64,000 nucleotides of DNA, taken from contig CM055099.1 of the NCBI GenBank assembly GCA_029204225.1, positions 49,001,290 to 49,065,289 on the forward strand, given 5' to 3'. The position numbers and the translations under genes were made by a program. The DNA comes from Diphasiastrum complanatum (taxonomy: Eukaryota; Streptophyta; Lycopodiopsida; Lycopodiales; Lycopodiaceae). Of the stretch, positions 12,010 through 23,532 are shown piece by piece. Under the pieces are notes generated by a model. That model worked only from the letters and a program-made list of their open reading frames with translations. It had not been told where the DNA came from and ran no database searches. The first letter of the stretch is position 1, and every line of letters begins with the position of its first letter.

Positions 12010-12318
12010 AAATGCAGACATAAGCAAGTTTTTTGTTTGTTATGAGGAAAAGCCAACAATGCTACATTATGTGAAAACAATTAAAAACTAGCCACTAGAT
12101 TATTGCTAGGTGGTACCATTATATTTAGGCCCTAATTTGAAGGGGATTGGAATCCACTTACAGGCTTATTGGTGAGCAAATTGGGCCCAAAAATTAAAGT
12201 CATAAACTATATCCTCATTTTCAAAGATTTTGATGTGGACATTTTGAAAACCTCGATGCTTGAAAGAATTGACTAAACTTTTACACACTCTAGACCGTGA
12301 ATTTTTCAAATACAGTCC
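12010..12318 (-). repeat. Unclassified dispersed repeat, inverted partial copy
   Basis: The reverse complement aligns with the first 300 bp of the repeats at 9117 and 16644. Shared phrases include cacataatgtagcattgttg and tttcaagcatcgagg. It is clearly more diverged than the other two copies are from each other. It ends next to a cgcgcg stretch and the long CT tract. Confidence 0.7.
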
Positions 12319-12332
12319 ACACGCGCGCGCAC

Positions 12333-12490
<158 letters not shown>

Positions 12491-12796
12491 AAAACTCTAA
12501 TAATAAAATCCACACCAATTGGCCTTGAGAATGAGTCAAGGGCATCCATTTTTCATTTTGGACATGCATTTTCTTTTTGTCAAAAACTCATGTGTGGTGG
12601 TGTCATGTGTGCCACTACCACACCAAGAGAAAACCTCCAAAAAATGATAGATTGGAGGTTTACCACGCATGGTACACGTCTATGAGAATTTTTGCCACAT
12701 GTTGAAAAGTTCCAGTGCTACATTGTAGAACAAATTTTGCAACCCTAAAATCATTGATGGTTTGGCATGCATGGCAAATCACTCTAAACGTTTTTG

Positions 12797-12966
12797 CCAT
12801 GAGAAGCTTCATCATCACTATTGGAAACTTTTACATTTTGCTCCATAGGAGTTTCTACTCCTTTACAATCTTTCATTTCAAACTTTTCTAAGATAGAAGA
12901 AGCATATTTGGATTGACAAATAAAACTCAAATCCTTGCCTCTTGAAAGACAAATAAGATTATTTTT
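12797..12966 (-). pseudogene. Copia RT tail fragment
   Basis: The minus-strand translation reads RGKDLSFICQSKYASSILEK, then CKGVETPMEQNVKVSNS. This is the end of the Copia reverse transcriptase before RNase H, homologous to the same part of the element at 19897-20550. It is an isolated 170-bp remnant with no adjoining Copia sequence on either side. Confidence 0.8.
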
Positions 12967-12984
12967 GTCAAAAGATCTTATGTT

Positions 12985-13170
12985 TTGAACATTTTAGGCT
13001 TTACTGATGGGAATGTTCCTTTAAGGATCTCCCATGAAACATTGTATTCCACTTATATTGAGCTTAGTGGAAATAATAATAATGCACATCTATTAGATGC
13101 ATATGCTAGCAGAGAATTTCTTCATGACAATACTGCCATAGAATTTGACACAAGATCTGATGATGAATAG
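12985..13170 (+). CDS. Possible coding exon, function unknown
   Basis: Short plus-strand frame of 61 residues ending in an acidic tail (FDTRSDDE) at a stop. A possible splice acceptor (ttttag) lies at about 12996, so it could be a last exon. No upstream exon, domain or repeat copy supports this, and a chance frame is quite possible. Confidence 0.2.
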   Translation: MNILGFTDGNVPLRISHETLYSTYIELSGNNNNAHLLDAYASREFLHDNTAIEFDTRSDDE

Positions 13171-13304
13171 TTGACACTTTGTGTTTTGGTATAATACAAT
13201 CAATGCATTTACATTGAGAATTTCTCCTTTCTTGTTCAATGAATTTGCAAAGCAATTTTGAACATGTCATGATTTGATGACAATGATGATCTTCTACTCA
13301 GCAA

Positions 13305-14321
13305 TCATCTAACTTTCTCTTCCTGTATCAACTTGCATGCTTTTCTAAACTTGTTGTATCGTGTGGACTTTGTTATATGTCGAATCTGAACTTTGCGGTA
13401 GAACCACAGAAACAATTGACAAATGTAGTTCCATTTTTCATTGGTTCCTCCATGTTGTGTATTTCGATGAAATGCTGCTTGTGCTTGCCAGTGTGACTTC
13501 TCCATCCCTTGTGATGACCGTACACTGCATATTTCAAAATTATAATGTTAGTCTTATGTTTGGATCTAAATATATATGAAAATTTGAAAGCATTTTGAAA
13601 ATTTTATACTAACCATGTAATGAGTGATGTGATCTTCTCCCCATGCTTTTGATACTGCATTAACAAACACGACACAAGTCCTTTGGACAGCTTTCTTATC
13701 AATATTAGAGTATTTTTCTTGTCTTAAAATAGCAATCATACTATCAAGTTTTTTTCATACATGGTTCTCTGTTTGTGATAGAGCACCATTCATGAGAGTT
13801 ATACTAATCCTTTCCATCTTCTGCCCTTTCACAATTTCTGACTCATCTATCTTAAGTACTATGATTATTTTGCCATTCACCTTTTCATAGGTTATATCAT
13901 AGAATGTGACGATGTATCTTAGAAAGTAATTTAGATCAACAAATAAATTGTTTGATGCATTATAGAATATCGATCTTCCATCAGTTTCATACACCTCCTC
14001 AATATGAAATGGAGTTCCAGTGATCTTATGTATACCTATGTTTAATGTATCCCTCTCTTTCTTCAAGTGATATGTCCTAGGGATTGGGACTTTTCTAATT
14101 TGAACTTGCTTAAAAGCTTCTCTAATTAGTTTAAATATTGTTGCATATGCTTCTCTGCTAATACCTGCAAAATGACAAGCACCCTGAACTATAGTCTTAT
14201 CTAAATTGTTTTGAATGTCCACCATCAAAGACTCTGCTATTTTACACTTTACATTTGAAATCCTATTATTCATCATGGTATGCTCAGTGGATTTGCAAGT
14301 CAATATTGTGCCCAATGACAT
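13305..14321 (-). pseudogene. Unknown minus-strand gene or transposon protein, degraded
   Basis: The main frame (14321-13755, 188 residues) has good coding character. It has a mixed N-terminal half and a central strand-rich part (KVNGKIIIVLKIDESEIVKG) ending near ITLMNGALS. In another frame, coding-like sequence continues at 13754-13610 (KKLDSMIAILRQEKYS, then WGEDHITHYM) up to a plausible donor (gttagt). A further 66-residue frame (13505-13305) follows an acceptor-like site. A stop lies in frame just upstream of the Met at 14321. No family recognised; a transposon-borne protein is my preferred guess. Confidence 0.4.
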
Positions 14322-14460
14322 TCCTAGTGAAGCATTGTCTTTAATATTTCAAGGAGCTACTAATGCAGATCTGCAAAAAAAATAGATAGTTAATAGAATA
14401 TCACCAAAACTGAAATTAAATCCAAATGTCATTGAAAAACTTACAAAAATCAGAATATCT

Positions 14461-14775
14461 TTACTTGAATGCACGGATCCTTCTATTTCGATAACCTCCT
14501 TTTGAAAGCGTTTGAATATCGTTGCAACTTTGTCGCTTTTGCTTCTTACTTTCAGCCTTCTTCTTTGCCAAATCCACATCCTTCAATAATTGTAAGTTTT
14601 CAATATGAATAGACTGTAAGACTGATTGCATTTGCTCTAGTTCTAATTTGATATTGATTGTTATCTTCTGTAATGATTCATTATTTTTGGCATTCATAAT
14701 TGGAGATGGCACCCATATTTCCATTCTCGTGGAAGGAATGCATATGTAAACATTTGGCAATTTTTCCTGATTCAA
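14461..14775 (-). CDS. Possible upstream exon of the unknown minus-strand gene
   Basis: A 104-residue frame with a long predicted coiled coil (KLELEQMQSVLQSIHIENLQ) and a basic tail. A donor-like gtaagt near 14446 and an acceptor tttttttgcag near 14370 would join it to the frame at 14321, but the join meets a stop. It may be an exon of the gene to its left or a separate fragment. Confidence 0.3.
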   Translation of the reverse strand: MNQEKLPNVYICIPSTRMEIWVPSPIMNAKNNESLQKITINIKLELEQMQSVLQSIHIENLQLLKDVDLAKKKAESKKQKRQSCNDIQTLSKGGYRNRRIRAFK

Positions 14776-15017
14776 ATTTGGGGATGGCGGTCATATTCTA
14801 GATCTAGTGAAAATATTGCTCTTTTCGTAACCAATGGAGAGAATATCTTTGAATTTAGTCAATTTATACTGCGAGTTGTTAACAGTTCTTAACTGCGACT
14901 ATAGACATTGTGGTTAGATCATTGGGAGTTGGGGAGGCCTTGGGAGTGGTGGGGGCAAGCAAATAAACAATATTGTTTTTTTTCATTTTGATATTTTTCT
15001 ATATCCTACATGGCATT

Positions 15018-15053
15018 CCTTAAAGGGTCTTTTTGATATTGAGAACTCCTCTA
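15018..15053 (+). repeat. Single terminal-repeat copy of the MITE at 22170
   Basis: The sequence ccttaaagggtcttttt...aactcctc followed by TA matches the right terminal repeat of the MITE at 22170-22536. No matching left end was found nearby, so this is a truncated copy or the edge of a larger relative extending leftward. Confidence 0.6.
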
Positions 15054-15359
15054 ATGGCTTTGAAGCATTGATAAAGAAATATGTTCTTGCATTGAAGTGA
15101 TCTATTGCAGAACTAAAGAGATTGGCAATTTGACACGCACATAAAAAGAGAAATAGTTTTGGCATGTCGACCCTCGCATGGCAATTTTCGTGGCAATTGT
15201 GGCAATGCTAAACAGACGCATGGCATTGTCACACACCTCTAAAATTTCTATCAACGGCCAGCTCCTCGGCAAACCTCTTTATGATGGAAGGGAAAAAATT
15301 CAAAATTTTGAATATGCATGGGATAGCCATGCATCTTTCTGCCATGCAACACTAATCCT

Positions 15360-15970
15360 TTGAGGACTTCACACTATATAGGAGACTTGTAGGCTCCTTG
15401 ATCTATCTTACTATAACTAGACCTGATCTAAGTTATAGTGTAGGCAAACTAAGCCAATCTATGCAAAATCCATTGGTTTGTCATTGGAAAAATGCAAATG
15501 CAGGTGATAAGGTGGATAGGATGTCCACAAGTGCTTTTGTTACCTTCCTTAGCAATGGCATAGTGTCTTGGCTTTCCAAAAAGCAAGATACTATTTCTCT
15601 ATCTTCAACCGAATCGGAATACAAGGCACTAACATCCACAACAAAGGAGATCCTATGGTGGAAGAGGCTTTTGGTGGAATTGCAAGTCATGGAGGCCGAG
15701 GAGCAGCCAACAATATTTTGTGACAACCAATCAAGCCAAGCATTAGCAACCAATCCCACATTCCATGCAAGGAGCAAGCACATAGAGATTGCTCACCATT
15801 TTGTGAGGGAAAAGGTTCAAGCAAAGGAGATCAAGCTACATGATGTGTCTTCTTTAGATTGCCTTGCTGATCTAATCACTAAAGCCTCGCCAAAGGCTTC
15901 ATTTATCAAGTTAAGATCAGCCTTAGGAGTTGTAGATAGATGTACTATAGTTGTATCATGTAAAAATTGA
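15360..15970 (+). pseudogene. Copia RNase H and 3' end of pol
   Basis: The frame opens at about 15360 with the end of RT (TLYRRLVGSLIYLTITRP). It contains the Copia RNase H hallmarks: STSAF, SWLSKKQ, SLSSTESEYKAL, FCDNQSSQALATNP, then ARSKHIEIAHHFVREKVQ. It ends normally at a stop at 15970 before the LTR. Everything upstream (gag, protease, integrase, most of RT) is absent, and the sequence left of 15360 is unrelated. This is a 5'-truncated element. Confidence 0.9.
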
Positions 15971-15977
15971 GGAGGAG

Positions 15978-16643
15978 TGTTAGAATTAAGCAATTTTCAC
16001 ATGGTTTTTGATGTATTTTGACATCTATGTGGATCCACACGTGTGAGGACCTGTGCACACGTGTGAAATGACACTTTTAATATTCAGATCCATTTTGATA
16101 AGCTTTCATTTGATTCTAATATGACATCTCCTAAATTATAGGCGTTAGGTCCTAGATTGTAGGAATCTAGAAGGTCAACACAAATCACTAATGGATGATG
16201 TGGCAAACTTGATAGATCTTATCCAAAGTGGATATGGATAAGTACAATGAGATGTCCCACACGTGCTGGATGCAGCTTGGAGATAGATTATGGTGATTTG
16301 GTACTTGATCCATGATGGATCCATTATTGAGCTAATGATGAGAAATTTTGGTTTCTGAAGCAATCTTTGTGTTTTGACTCTCTTAAGCACTTTCTTTGTG
16401 GATGAATGCTTAGTAAATGATAAATAAACTATTTCTCTGTTACCAAGCCGTACAATAGCTGTAATTCACAAGTGTGAAGCCGTGGATCGTCATTTTTTAT
16501 TGTTCTTGCTTGATTCACAAAGATTGTCAAGTAGAAGCTAAATTTGGAAGCTAGTCTTGATATAGATCAAGATCCCAAGCTACCATTCACTCTTTGTGAT
16601 CATTTGTAGATCAATTTCAATCCTTAAACTCTGAAATTTGACA
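15978..16643 (+). repeat. 3' LTR of the truncated Copia element
   Basis: A purine tract (gaggaggag) ends at 15977 and the LTR starts TGTTAGAATT. The right edge is placed at 16643 (ttgaca) because the dispersed repeat homologous to 9117 resumes at 16644. Two copies of the G-box hexamer CACGTG lie at 16038-16043 and 16058-16063. Length is 666 bp. Confidence 0.75.
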
Positions 16644-17696
16644 TATTTGAAAAACTCAAGGTGTAGAATGTATAAATGTTTGATCATTTCTTTCAAGCAT
16701 CGAGGTTTGTAAAATGTCCACATCAAAATATTCTAAAATGACAGTATATTTTAGGCTTCAGTTTTAGGCTCAATTTGCCCACCTATAAGCACGTAAGTGT
16801 TTTTCAATCACCTTCAAATTAGGTCCTAACTATAATTGTACGACTTGGCAATAATCTAGTAGCTACGTTTTAATTATTTTCACATAATGTAGCATTGTTG
16901 GCTTTTCCTAATAACAAACAAATAACTTGCTCATGTTTGCATTTTTGCATTGCAAACATGTTATTGAAGGAGTACATTAATAAAAGTTAGAGATTAAGCC
17001 CATGATTTTGGCCTAAAATTAGGTAATTCGAAAAGCATAAAAAAATGTTACTCTTTTTTAGGTCAAAGTCCCAAAACAAATGTGATCGCATTGTCTCAAA
17101 AGAAGATTAAAGATAGTATGTCAGAAATCTCCTTGAAAGTCTACTAATAGCCAATTTTCTAGCATGCTAAATTGGGCTAAAATCAATATTTTCTAAGGGA
17201 CTTTTATGATAGACCTTGTTTAAAATTGTCAAATAAAACCAGCATAAATTTGGCATGTATAGCCATAGCCAACGAGGTCCAATCTGTCCAAATTAGTGTC
17301 CACGTTTGCGGTATGTGCCTCGTTGTATGAAAGTGGCTAAGGCATGCTTTTTGTCAATGTGTGGATCGAAGAATTGAATCCAAATAATATCAATTACCTA
17401 TGGTTGTTTTCATTTGGAATAGACCACTCGCAGCATTTACAAGACCATCTTCACTACATATTTCAAGAAGCATACCTGCTTTAACAACTATAGTTTCCCA
17501 TAATCTAGAATGTGTGTCATTCGCATGTAGGTAAAAATTGGTGGCGTCAACTTGATTGAAAGCTTGTTCATTGTATGTTACCATTTCTTTGCTAGTACAA
17601 CATAGGAAAGGAATATTTTGCATATTTGAAATGGGTTTGTATGATTGTTTAATTTGTTGATCCAGTGCATGTCTTCAACGATTTGAGTGGCTTCTC
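16644..17696 (+). repeat. Unclassified dispersed repeat, copy 2
   Basis: Near copy of 9117-10234, lacking about 50 bp around 17510. It starts exactly at the right edge of the Copia LTR, as expected if the Copia element inserted into this repeat and the left half was later lost. Confidence 0.75.
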
Positions 17697-18652
<956 letters not shown>

Positions 18653-18813
18653 GTATGCTTACAAAGATGTGCCATTTAGACTTTGGAATTCCCCAAGTAC
18701 ATTTCAACCCGTAATGTGATAATATATCTATCATCTCTCAACTTAAGAAAATTGTAATCTCGGAAGTGGTGAAGGTGGATATACGAAATTGGCTGGAGGG
18801 ATCAAAATTTTGT

Positions 18814-18975
18814 AAACCCTAAACCCTAAACCTTGGACCCTAAATTAAATCTTGAAACCTAAATTCTAACCCTACTCTAAGCTCTACGCTCGTATATCCG
18901 ATTACACATCTCATACCCTAAAACCTAAACGCTATACCCTACACCCTAAGCTCTAACTCTAAAACCCAAGTCAGT
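18814..18975 (+). repeat. Interstitial telomere-like repeat
   Basis: Begins with AAACCCTAAACCCTAAACC, two and a half perfect plant telomere units. It decays over about 150 bp into variants such as accctaaat, aaacctaaac and accctacacccta. The unit is the plant type (TTTAGGG on the other strand). Confidence 0.75.
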
Positions 18976-19259
18976 TACCGGACCTTTAATTAAATCACTC
19001 ATCCCAATAAAATAATGTTTTTGGGTTATGTGGTGTATGTCGATGAATAACCCGATAACATGATCATGGTTTCTGATATGCACGTCAAGCTTAGTGGCAG
19101 TCTTCATTTGTGATATGTGTATTCCATTTGTTTATCACATGTTGCTCTCTAATTTTGTTTGTCATCCAATGTTACTTGACAAGGTGGACCGATGCAAATG
19201 GCGAGTTCACAGATTGGATCAGAGGCCTGGCTATGGCATCTATTTACATGGCCATCTTG

Positions 19260-19320
19260 CCAAGTACAATGCATGTGACCAAAAATGGTCAAGCTAGAAT
19301 TGTGAAATTTCAATACTCCT
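19260..19320 (-). repeat. 3' LTR start of Copia element B (remnant)
   Basis: On the minus strand a purine tract (attaggag) is followed by tattgaaatttcacaattct, then agcttgac. This parallels the LTR start of the neighbouring element at 24214. Similarity fades after about 50 bp, so the rest of the LTR is lost or too diverged to place. Confidence 0.5.
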
Positions 19321-19329
19321 AATCACAAT

Positions 19330-19878
19330 CTAGCTAGATGATAAGATAGCTTTACTAATTAAGCCAAGGGCTGATCTAAGCTTCAAAAAAGCATTCTTCT
19401 GAAGAGGCTTTGTCAATATATTAGCTATGCATTCTTCACTTAAAACATGCTCCAATGAGACCTCCTTAGCTTGGACCTTTTCTCTTACAAAGTGGTGAGC
19501 AATCTCTATGTGTTTGCTCCTTGCATGGTAGATTGGATTGGATGCTAGCTGTTGGTATGAGATGTTGTCATTGTAGATGAGTGGAATGACACCTGATCTG
19601 ATCATCTTGAGCTCCTCAAGCAACCTCTTGATCCATAGTACTTCCTTGGTTGTGGTTGTTAGAGCCTTGAACTAGGCCTCAGTTGATGAAAGAGATATTG
19701 TTTCTTGCTTCTTTGATAGCCAAGAAACCACACCTTTTCCAATGTAAGTTGCAAAGGCACTTGTTGACTTTCTATCCTTCTTGTCCCCTGCAAAATCTGA
19801 ATCACTAAAGGCATGCAAGTTAATGGATTCACCTCTATAAAGGATCCCAAAATCTAGTGTGCTTGAGATGTATCTCAA
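19330..19878 (-). pseudogene. Copia element B, RNase H
   Basis: Copia RNase H in two pieces separated by one stop after SLSSTEA (near 19672). The first piece has SDSDFAGDKKDRKSTSAF and SWLSKKQETISLSSTEA. The second has YNDNISYQQLASNP and ARSKHIEIAHHFVREKVQ. It ends at the pol stop at 19330. Another stop near 19890 separates it from the RT. Confidence 0.85.
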
Positions 19879-19896
19879 TATTCTTTTGGCACATTT

Positions 19897-20550
19897 TCAA
19901 TGGATAACTAATGGATCTTGCATATTTTGACTAAGCTTGCAAACACTATAGCAAAGATCAGGTCTTGTAATGATTATCCACATTAAGGAGCCAATAAGTT
20001 GCCTATAAAGAGTGATGTCCTTGAAGGATCTTTCATTCTCTTTATTGGTCACTTTTACAGCATGCTCCATAGGAGTCTCTACATGCTTGCATCCATGCAT
20101 GTTAAATCTATTGAGTAATGAAATGGCATACTTAGATTGACAAATGAAGACATAATCTAAAGATCTAAGTACTTTCATACCCAAGATGAAGTGCAAAAGC
20201 CCGAGATCTACCATCTTGAACTCTTTGGATAGATCTAGCTTAGTTTTCTCAACACCTTCTAAATCATCTCCACTAAGTATGATATCATCAACATAAAGTA
20301 ATAAAATTACAATGCGTTTTGCACTAAATATTATGTACAAGATGGGAGCATACTCACTAGGAGTAAATCCAATAGAGATAAGAAAAGTATTGAGCCTTGT
20401 GTTCGAAGTTCTAGAAGCTTGTTTCAAACCATACAAGCTCCTCTTGAGATGACACACCTTGTCTTCCATACCTTGCTTGATGAAGCCCTTGGGATGCTCC
20501 ATGAATATATCCTCTTCCAAATGACCATTTAAGAAAGCATTTGACACGCT
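19897..20550 (-). pseudogene. Copia element B, reverse transcriptase missing its N-terminus
   Basis: The frame begins SNAFLNGHLEEDIFMEHPKG and keeps SLYGLKQA, the catalytic box YVDDIILSG, and the C-terminal CQSKYAISLLNRFN and LYRQLIGSLMWIIITRP. The first roughly 150 residues of the domain (the segment with W.LV..P....I.CKWVFK) are missing. At about 20555 the sequence jumps straight to the inter-domain phrase RRSTRSRMEPLRLTY. The deletion makes the enzyme defective even though its active-site motif is intact. Confidence 0.85.
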
Positions 20551-20674
20551 TACCCTTGTCCTTGTATGTGAGCCTTAATGGCTCCATCCTTGACCTTGTG
20601 GATCTTCTTGGTGTGCTTGGTGTTCTTGGTTCTAACTCCTCCTCATGATCAAGCTCCTCCTTGATCTCAGGTAC

Positions 20675-21582
20675 CTATCTTCCAATAGAGTGGTTAGATG
20701 AATCATCTTCAAGCTTATGCATTCTAGTGTCATCAACAATGATATCTCTAGAAATGACAACCTTTTGAGAAGAGGGAATGTAGATTTTGTAACCTTTGCT
20801 TGCATTGCCATAACCTACCATGATCCCCTTCATGGATGATGGATCCTCCTTGGTTCTTTTTTCCAAAGGGACATGTACATAGCAAATACATCCAAACACC
20901 TTCAAGCTTTTGAGATTAGAATTTTCTCCATACAATAACTCATAAGATGTTTTACTATTTATAGAGCTACATGGAACTCTATTACATAAAAAGTTAGCAC
21001 ACGTGAGAGCTTCTCCCCAAAAAAACTTAGGTAGGCATGCATCTAACCTTAGAGCTTTAGAACACTCACATAGTGTCCTATTTCTCCTCTCGGCCACCCC
21101 ATTTTGTTGAGGAGTGTAGGGGCAACTCCCTTCTTGATCACAAAAGTCCTTGAATTCATTGGAGATATATTCTCCTCCATTATCACTTCTAAAGAACTTG
21201 ATCTTGTGATTATGATGCTTTTCAACAAAGTCTTGAACTTTACAAAACTCTCAAAAACATGTGATTTAGAGGAAAGTAGATATACCCATCCATATCTTGA
21301 GTAGTCATCTATAAAGGTGACAAACATTGTAGCTCCACCATTGCTCTTTGTGCTAGCAAAATGCAAATCCAAGTGGATCAACTCAAGAGGATGACTTGTC
21401 TTTGTGATTGAACTTGAAAAAGGTAACTTGTGTGCCTTAGCCAAGGCACAAGCTTCACATACCCTTTCCTCCTTTGCCAAAGATCTTGGAAGACCGAGAT
21501 CAAGCTCCTCCTTGCACATAGCTTTCATGGACTTGGTGTTGATGTGACTAAGCCTCTTGTGCCACAAGTCATAACCTCCCAA
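20675..21582 (-). pseudogene. Copia element B, integrase
   Basis: Contains the pre-integrase zinc-binding phrase (LWHKRLSHIN, then CEACALAKAHK) and a core with the first Asp region (LIHLDLHFAS; family consensus has D here) and FIDDYSRYGWVYLLSS. A frameshift near 21250 scrambles the DNGGE region. The frame recovers at ERRNRTLCECSKALRLDACL (21097), followed by the C-terminal GKxPxE..Y and VFGCICYVHVPLEKR motifs. Several breaks make it inactive. Confidence 0.85.
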
Positions 21583-21744
21583 ACCTTGTTCCCCTTGCTA
21601 AGATCACCCACTTTTCTTGATGTTGCATACATTAGTAGAGAACTCCACAATGAAACCATGATCTAAAAGTTGGCCAACACTAAGCAAATTCTTAGCGATG
21701 CTAGGAATGAACAGAACACCATCTATCTTAGTCTTCTTGGAGGA

Positions 21745-21985
21745 TCATAAGCATAAGGGAATGGATCCCACACCTTCAAATTTACATTCATGATCATTTG
21801 CTGTAAAAATGGACTTTATAGGTCCTACATAAGGTGTGAGTTGAGAAAAATACTCCCTTTTACCCGACATGTGGGAGCTAGCCCCACTATCTATCCACCA
21901 AGGATCTTCACCTTTGACATTTGATGATGAAAAGGTTGACATCATGAGTGAGTCCTCATGATAGCTCTCTTTCTCCTCTTGTCCA
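21745..21985 (-). pseudogene. Copia element B, protease
   Basis: The Copia protease signature DPWWIDSGASSHM is intact, preceded by SLMMSTFSSSNVKGE. A stop follows IPLCL (near 21745), and 21583-21744 continues the domain in broken frames (NLLSVGQLLD-like). Confidence 0.85.
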
Positions 21986-21999
21986 ATGATGGCTTGGCT

Positions 22000-22160
22000 T
22001 TAATCTTGCTTCCTCTTGAAGCATTCTGAGGCATAATGCGCCATCTTGCTACAATAGTAGCACTTTATCTTAGATTTGTCCTTCTTGGGCTTGACTTGTG
22101 ATGATGAGGATGTAGATCCTCCTTGATCTCCATCCTTTGCTAGCTCCCTTTTGAATGCCT
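22000..22160 (-). pseudogene. Copia element B, gag zinc knuckle
   Basis: Frame with CYYCSKMAHYASEC, a CCHC knuckle (CX2CX4HX4C) in which the usual Gly before His is Ala. Its apparent start (residues MEPKTPLM) lies in the inserted MITE; the true gag reading begins at EAFKREL. Confidence 0.85.
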
Positions 22161-22169
22161 CTCCCATTA

Positions 22170-22536
22170 GAGGAGTTTTGGGCTCCAAAAAGACCCTTTA
22201 AGATTTCGTGCAAGATGTAGTTTATATTATTAAAATATTATAACACTAATACTTTTGACTTGCCATAACTTTTGAATCATAGTTCAGAAGTATGCATGTA
22301 ACATATAATTGGAAAGCCCTTGTTGAGCGCCTTCCAATGCACTAAACTCCGCTAAATTCAAACTTACCACTAAAAAGTTATGCCATTTTTAGTGTGGAAT
22401 CAAAATGTGGACTCAAAAAGTTACGTTACGTAGAATTCAAATTCGAGTGTTTTGATTGGTCCATGTGTAAGAAAAAATAGAGAAAAAATATATAAAAAAT
22501 CTTTACAAAGGGTCTTTTTTGGATTTAGAACTCCTC
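22170..22536. mobile_element. MITE with about 35-bp inverted ends, inserted in Copia gag
   Basis: The left end GAGGAGTTTTGGGCTCC followed by aaaaagaccctttaagat is the inverted complement, with a few changes, of the right end (aaagggtctttttt...aactcctc). Each end is flanked by TA (22168-22169 and 22537-22538), fitting a TA target duplication as in Tc1/mariner-type MITEs. It splits the gag of Copia element B between the KGKAKTK region and the zinc knuckle. There is no coding capacity in 367 bp. An isolated end copy lies at 15018-15053. Confidence 0.8.
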
Positions 22537-22539
22537 TAA

Positions 22540-23204
22540 TGCTTGGTCTTTGCTTTGCCTTTGCTCTTGAAAAATAAGGCTTTGTCATCACCATCATTGA
22601 TGGAGAGCCTCTCCATCCTTGATCTGATATGAGCCTTTCTACTCTCCTTGGCCATCAACACACTTTGAAGGTCTTCAATTGTAGGCAAGTTTTCCATGAT
22701 GGCATAGCTTTGGACAAGGTTAGTAAAATCACTACATAAGCCATTCAAAACTATTTGCACAAGCTCACTCTCTTTAATAGGTTCACCAACATAAGTAAGC
22801 TCTTTGTTCAAATCTTTTACTCTCAAAACAAATTGATGTCCACTCTCACTCCTCCCTTGGAAGCATTGAAGAACTTGGTTCTTGAGGGAAAGTAACCTTG
22901 AGGTATTCTTGGACTCATAGATCTTTTGAAGAGTCTCCCAAGCCTCTTGGGCTGAGGTACATGCTCCTACTTCTTTGAGCAAATCATTTGCAACATTCAT
23001 CTTAATACAATGGAGTGCAAGCTTGCACCTTCTCTTGTATTTAGTTGCTTCTTGTGGATCGATTGGCTCATCTTCCTCTCCATTCACAATATCCATCAAA
23101 TCTTGCATGATAAGGATGGATTCCATTCTTAACTTCCAAATTGAATAATTTGAAGAGTTCAATCTATCACTAGAATCCAAAAGATAGGCACTTATGGATG
23201 CCAT
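22540..23204 (-). pseudogene. Copia element B, gag N-terminal domain
   Basis: Start chosen at MASISAYLL (23204), by comparison with the sister element's MASIDAYLL. Typical UBN2-type Copia gag: NYSIWKLRMESILIMQDL, CIKMNVANDLLKEVGACTSA, AWETLQKIYESKNTSRLL. The domain is open without stops to the MITE junction; the rest of gag lies beyond the MITE. Confidence 0.85.
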
Positions 23205-23532
23205 CTTCAATGATAAGGAGGTAGATTCAAAGAAACAAGATAGATTATACAAGATATGATCACTACTAGCTATCCCACTCTCTTTGGGACCTGAGATGAA
23301 TCACTCTCTGATTTCTCAACAAGATCTAAGGTGATCTTGAGCTTGATCTATCTTCAAGATCCAAACTAGATCCAAACTTACTATAGATTTGATCAAACTA
23401 GTCTCCTCCTTGATCTCGACTTCACAAGAAGGGTGAATCCACCTATACTGAACCAAAAGCACTTTATAACATACAAATGTCTTACAAATAAAGCCTCTTA
23501 AATTCAGGTTGAATCACATTGACATATTTAAT
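23205..23532 (-). other. Leader of Copia element B, cut off
   Basis: About 330 bp of non-coding sequence between the gag start and the LTR of the neighbouring element. The sister element's leader is about 800 bp, so this one is truncated and its primer site and 5' LTR are missing. Confidence 0.5.

Noticed and set aside
18814-18975. Chromosome end
   Set aside because: The telomere-like units are degenerate and flanked on both sides by ordinary repeat-rich sequence.
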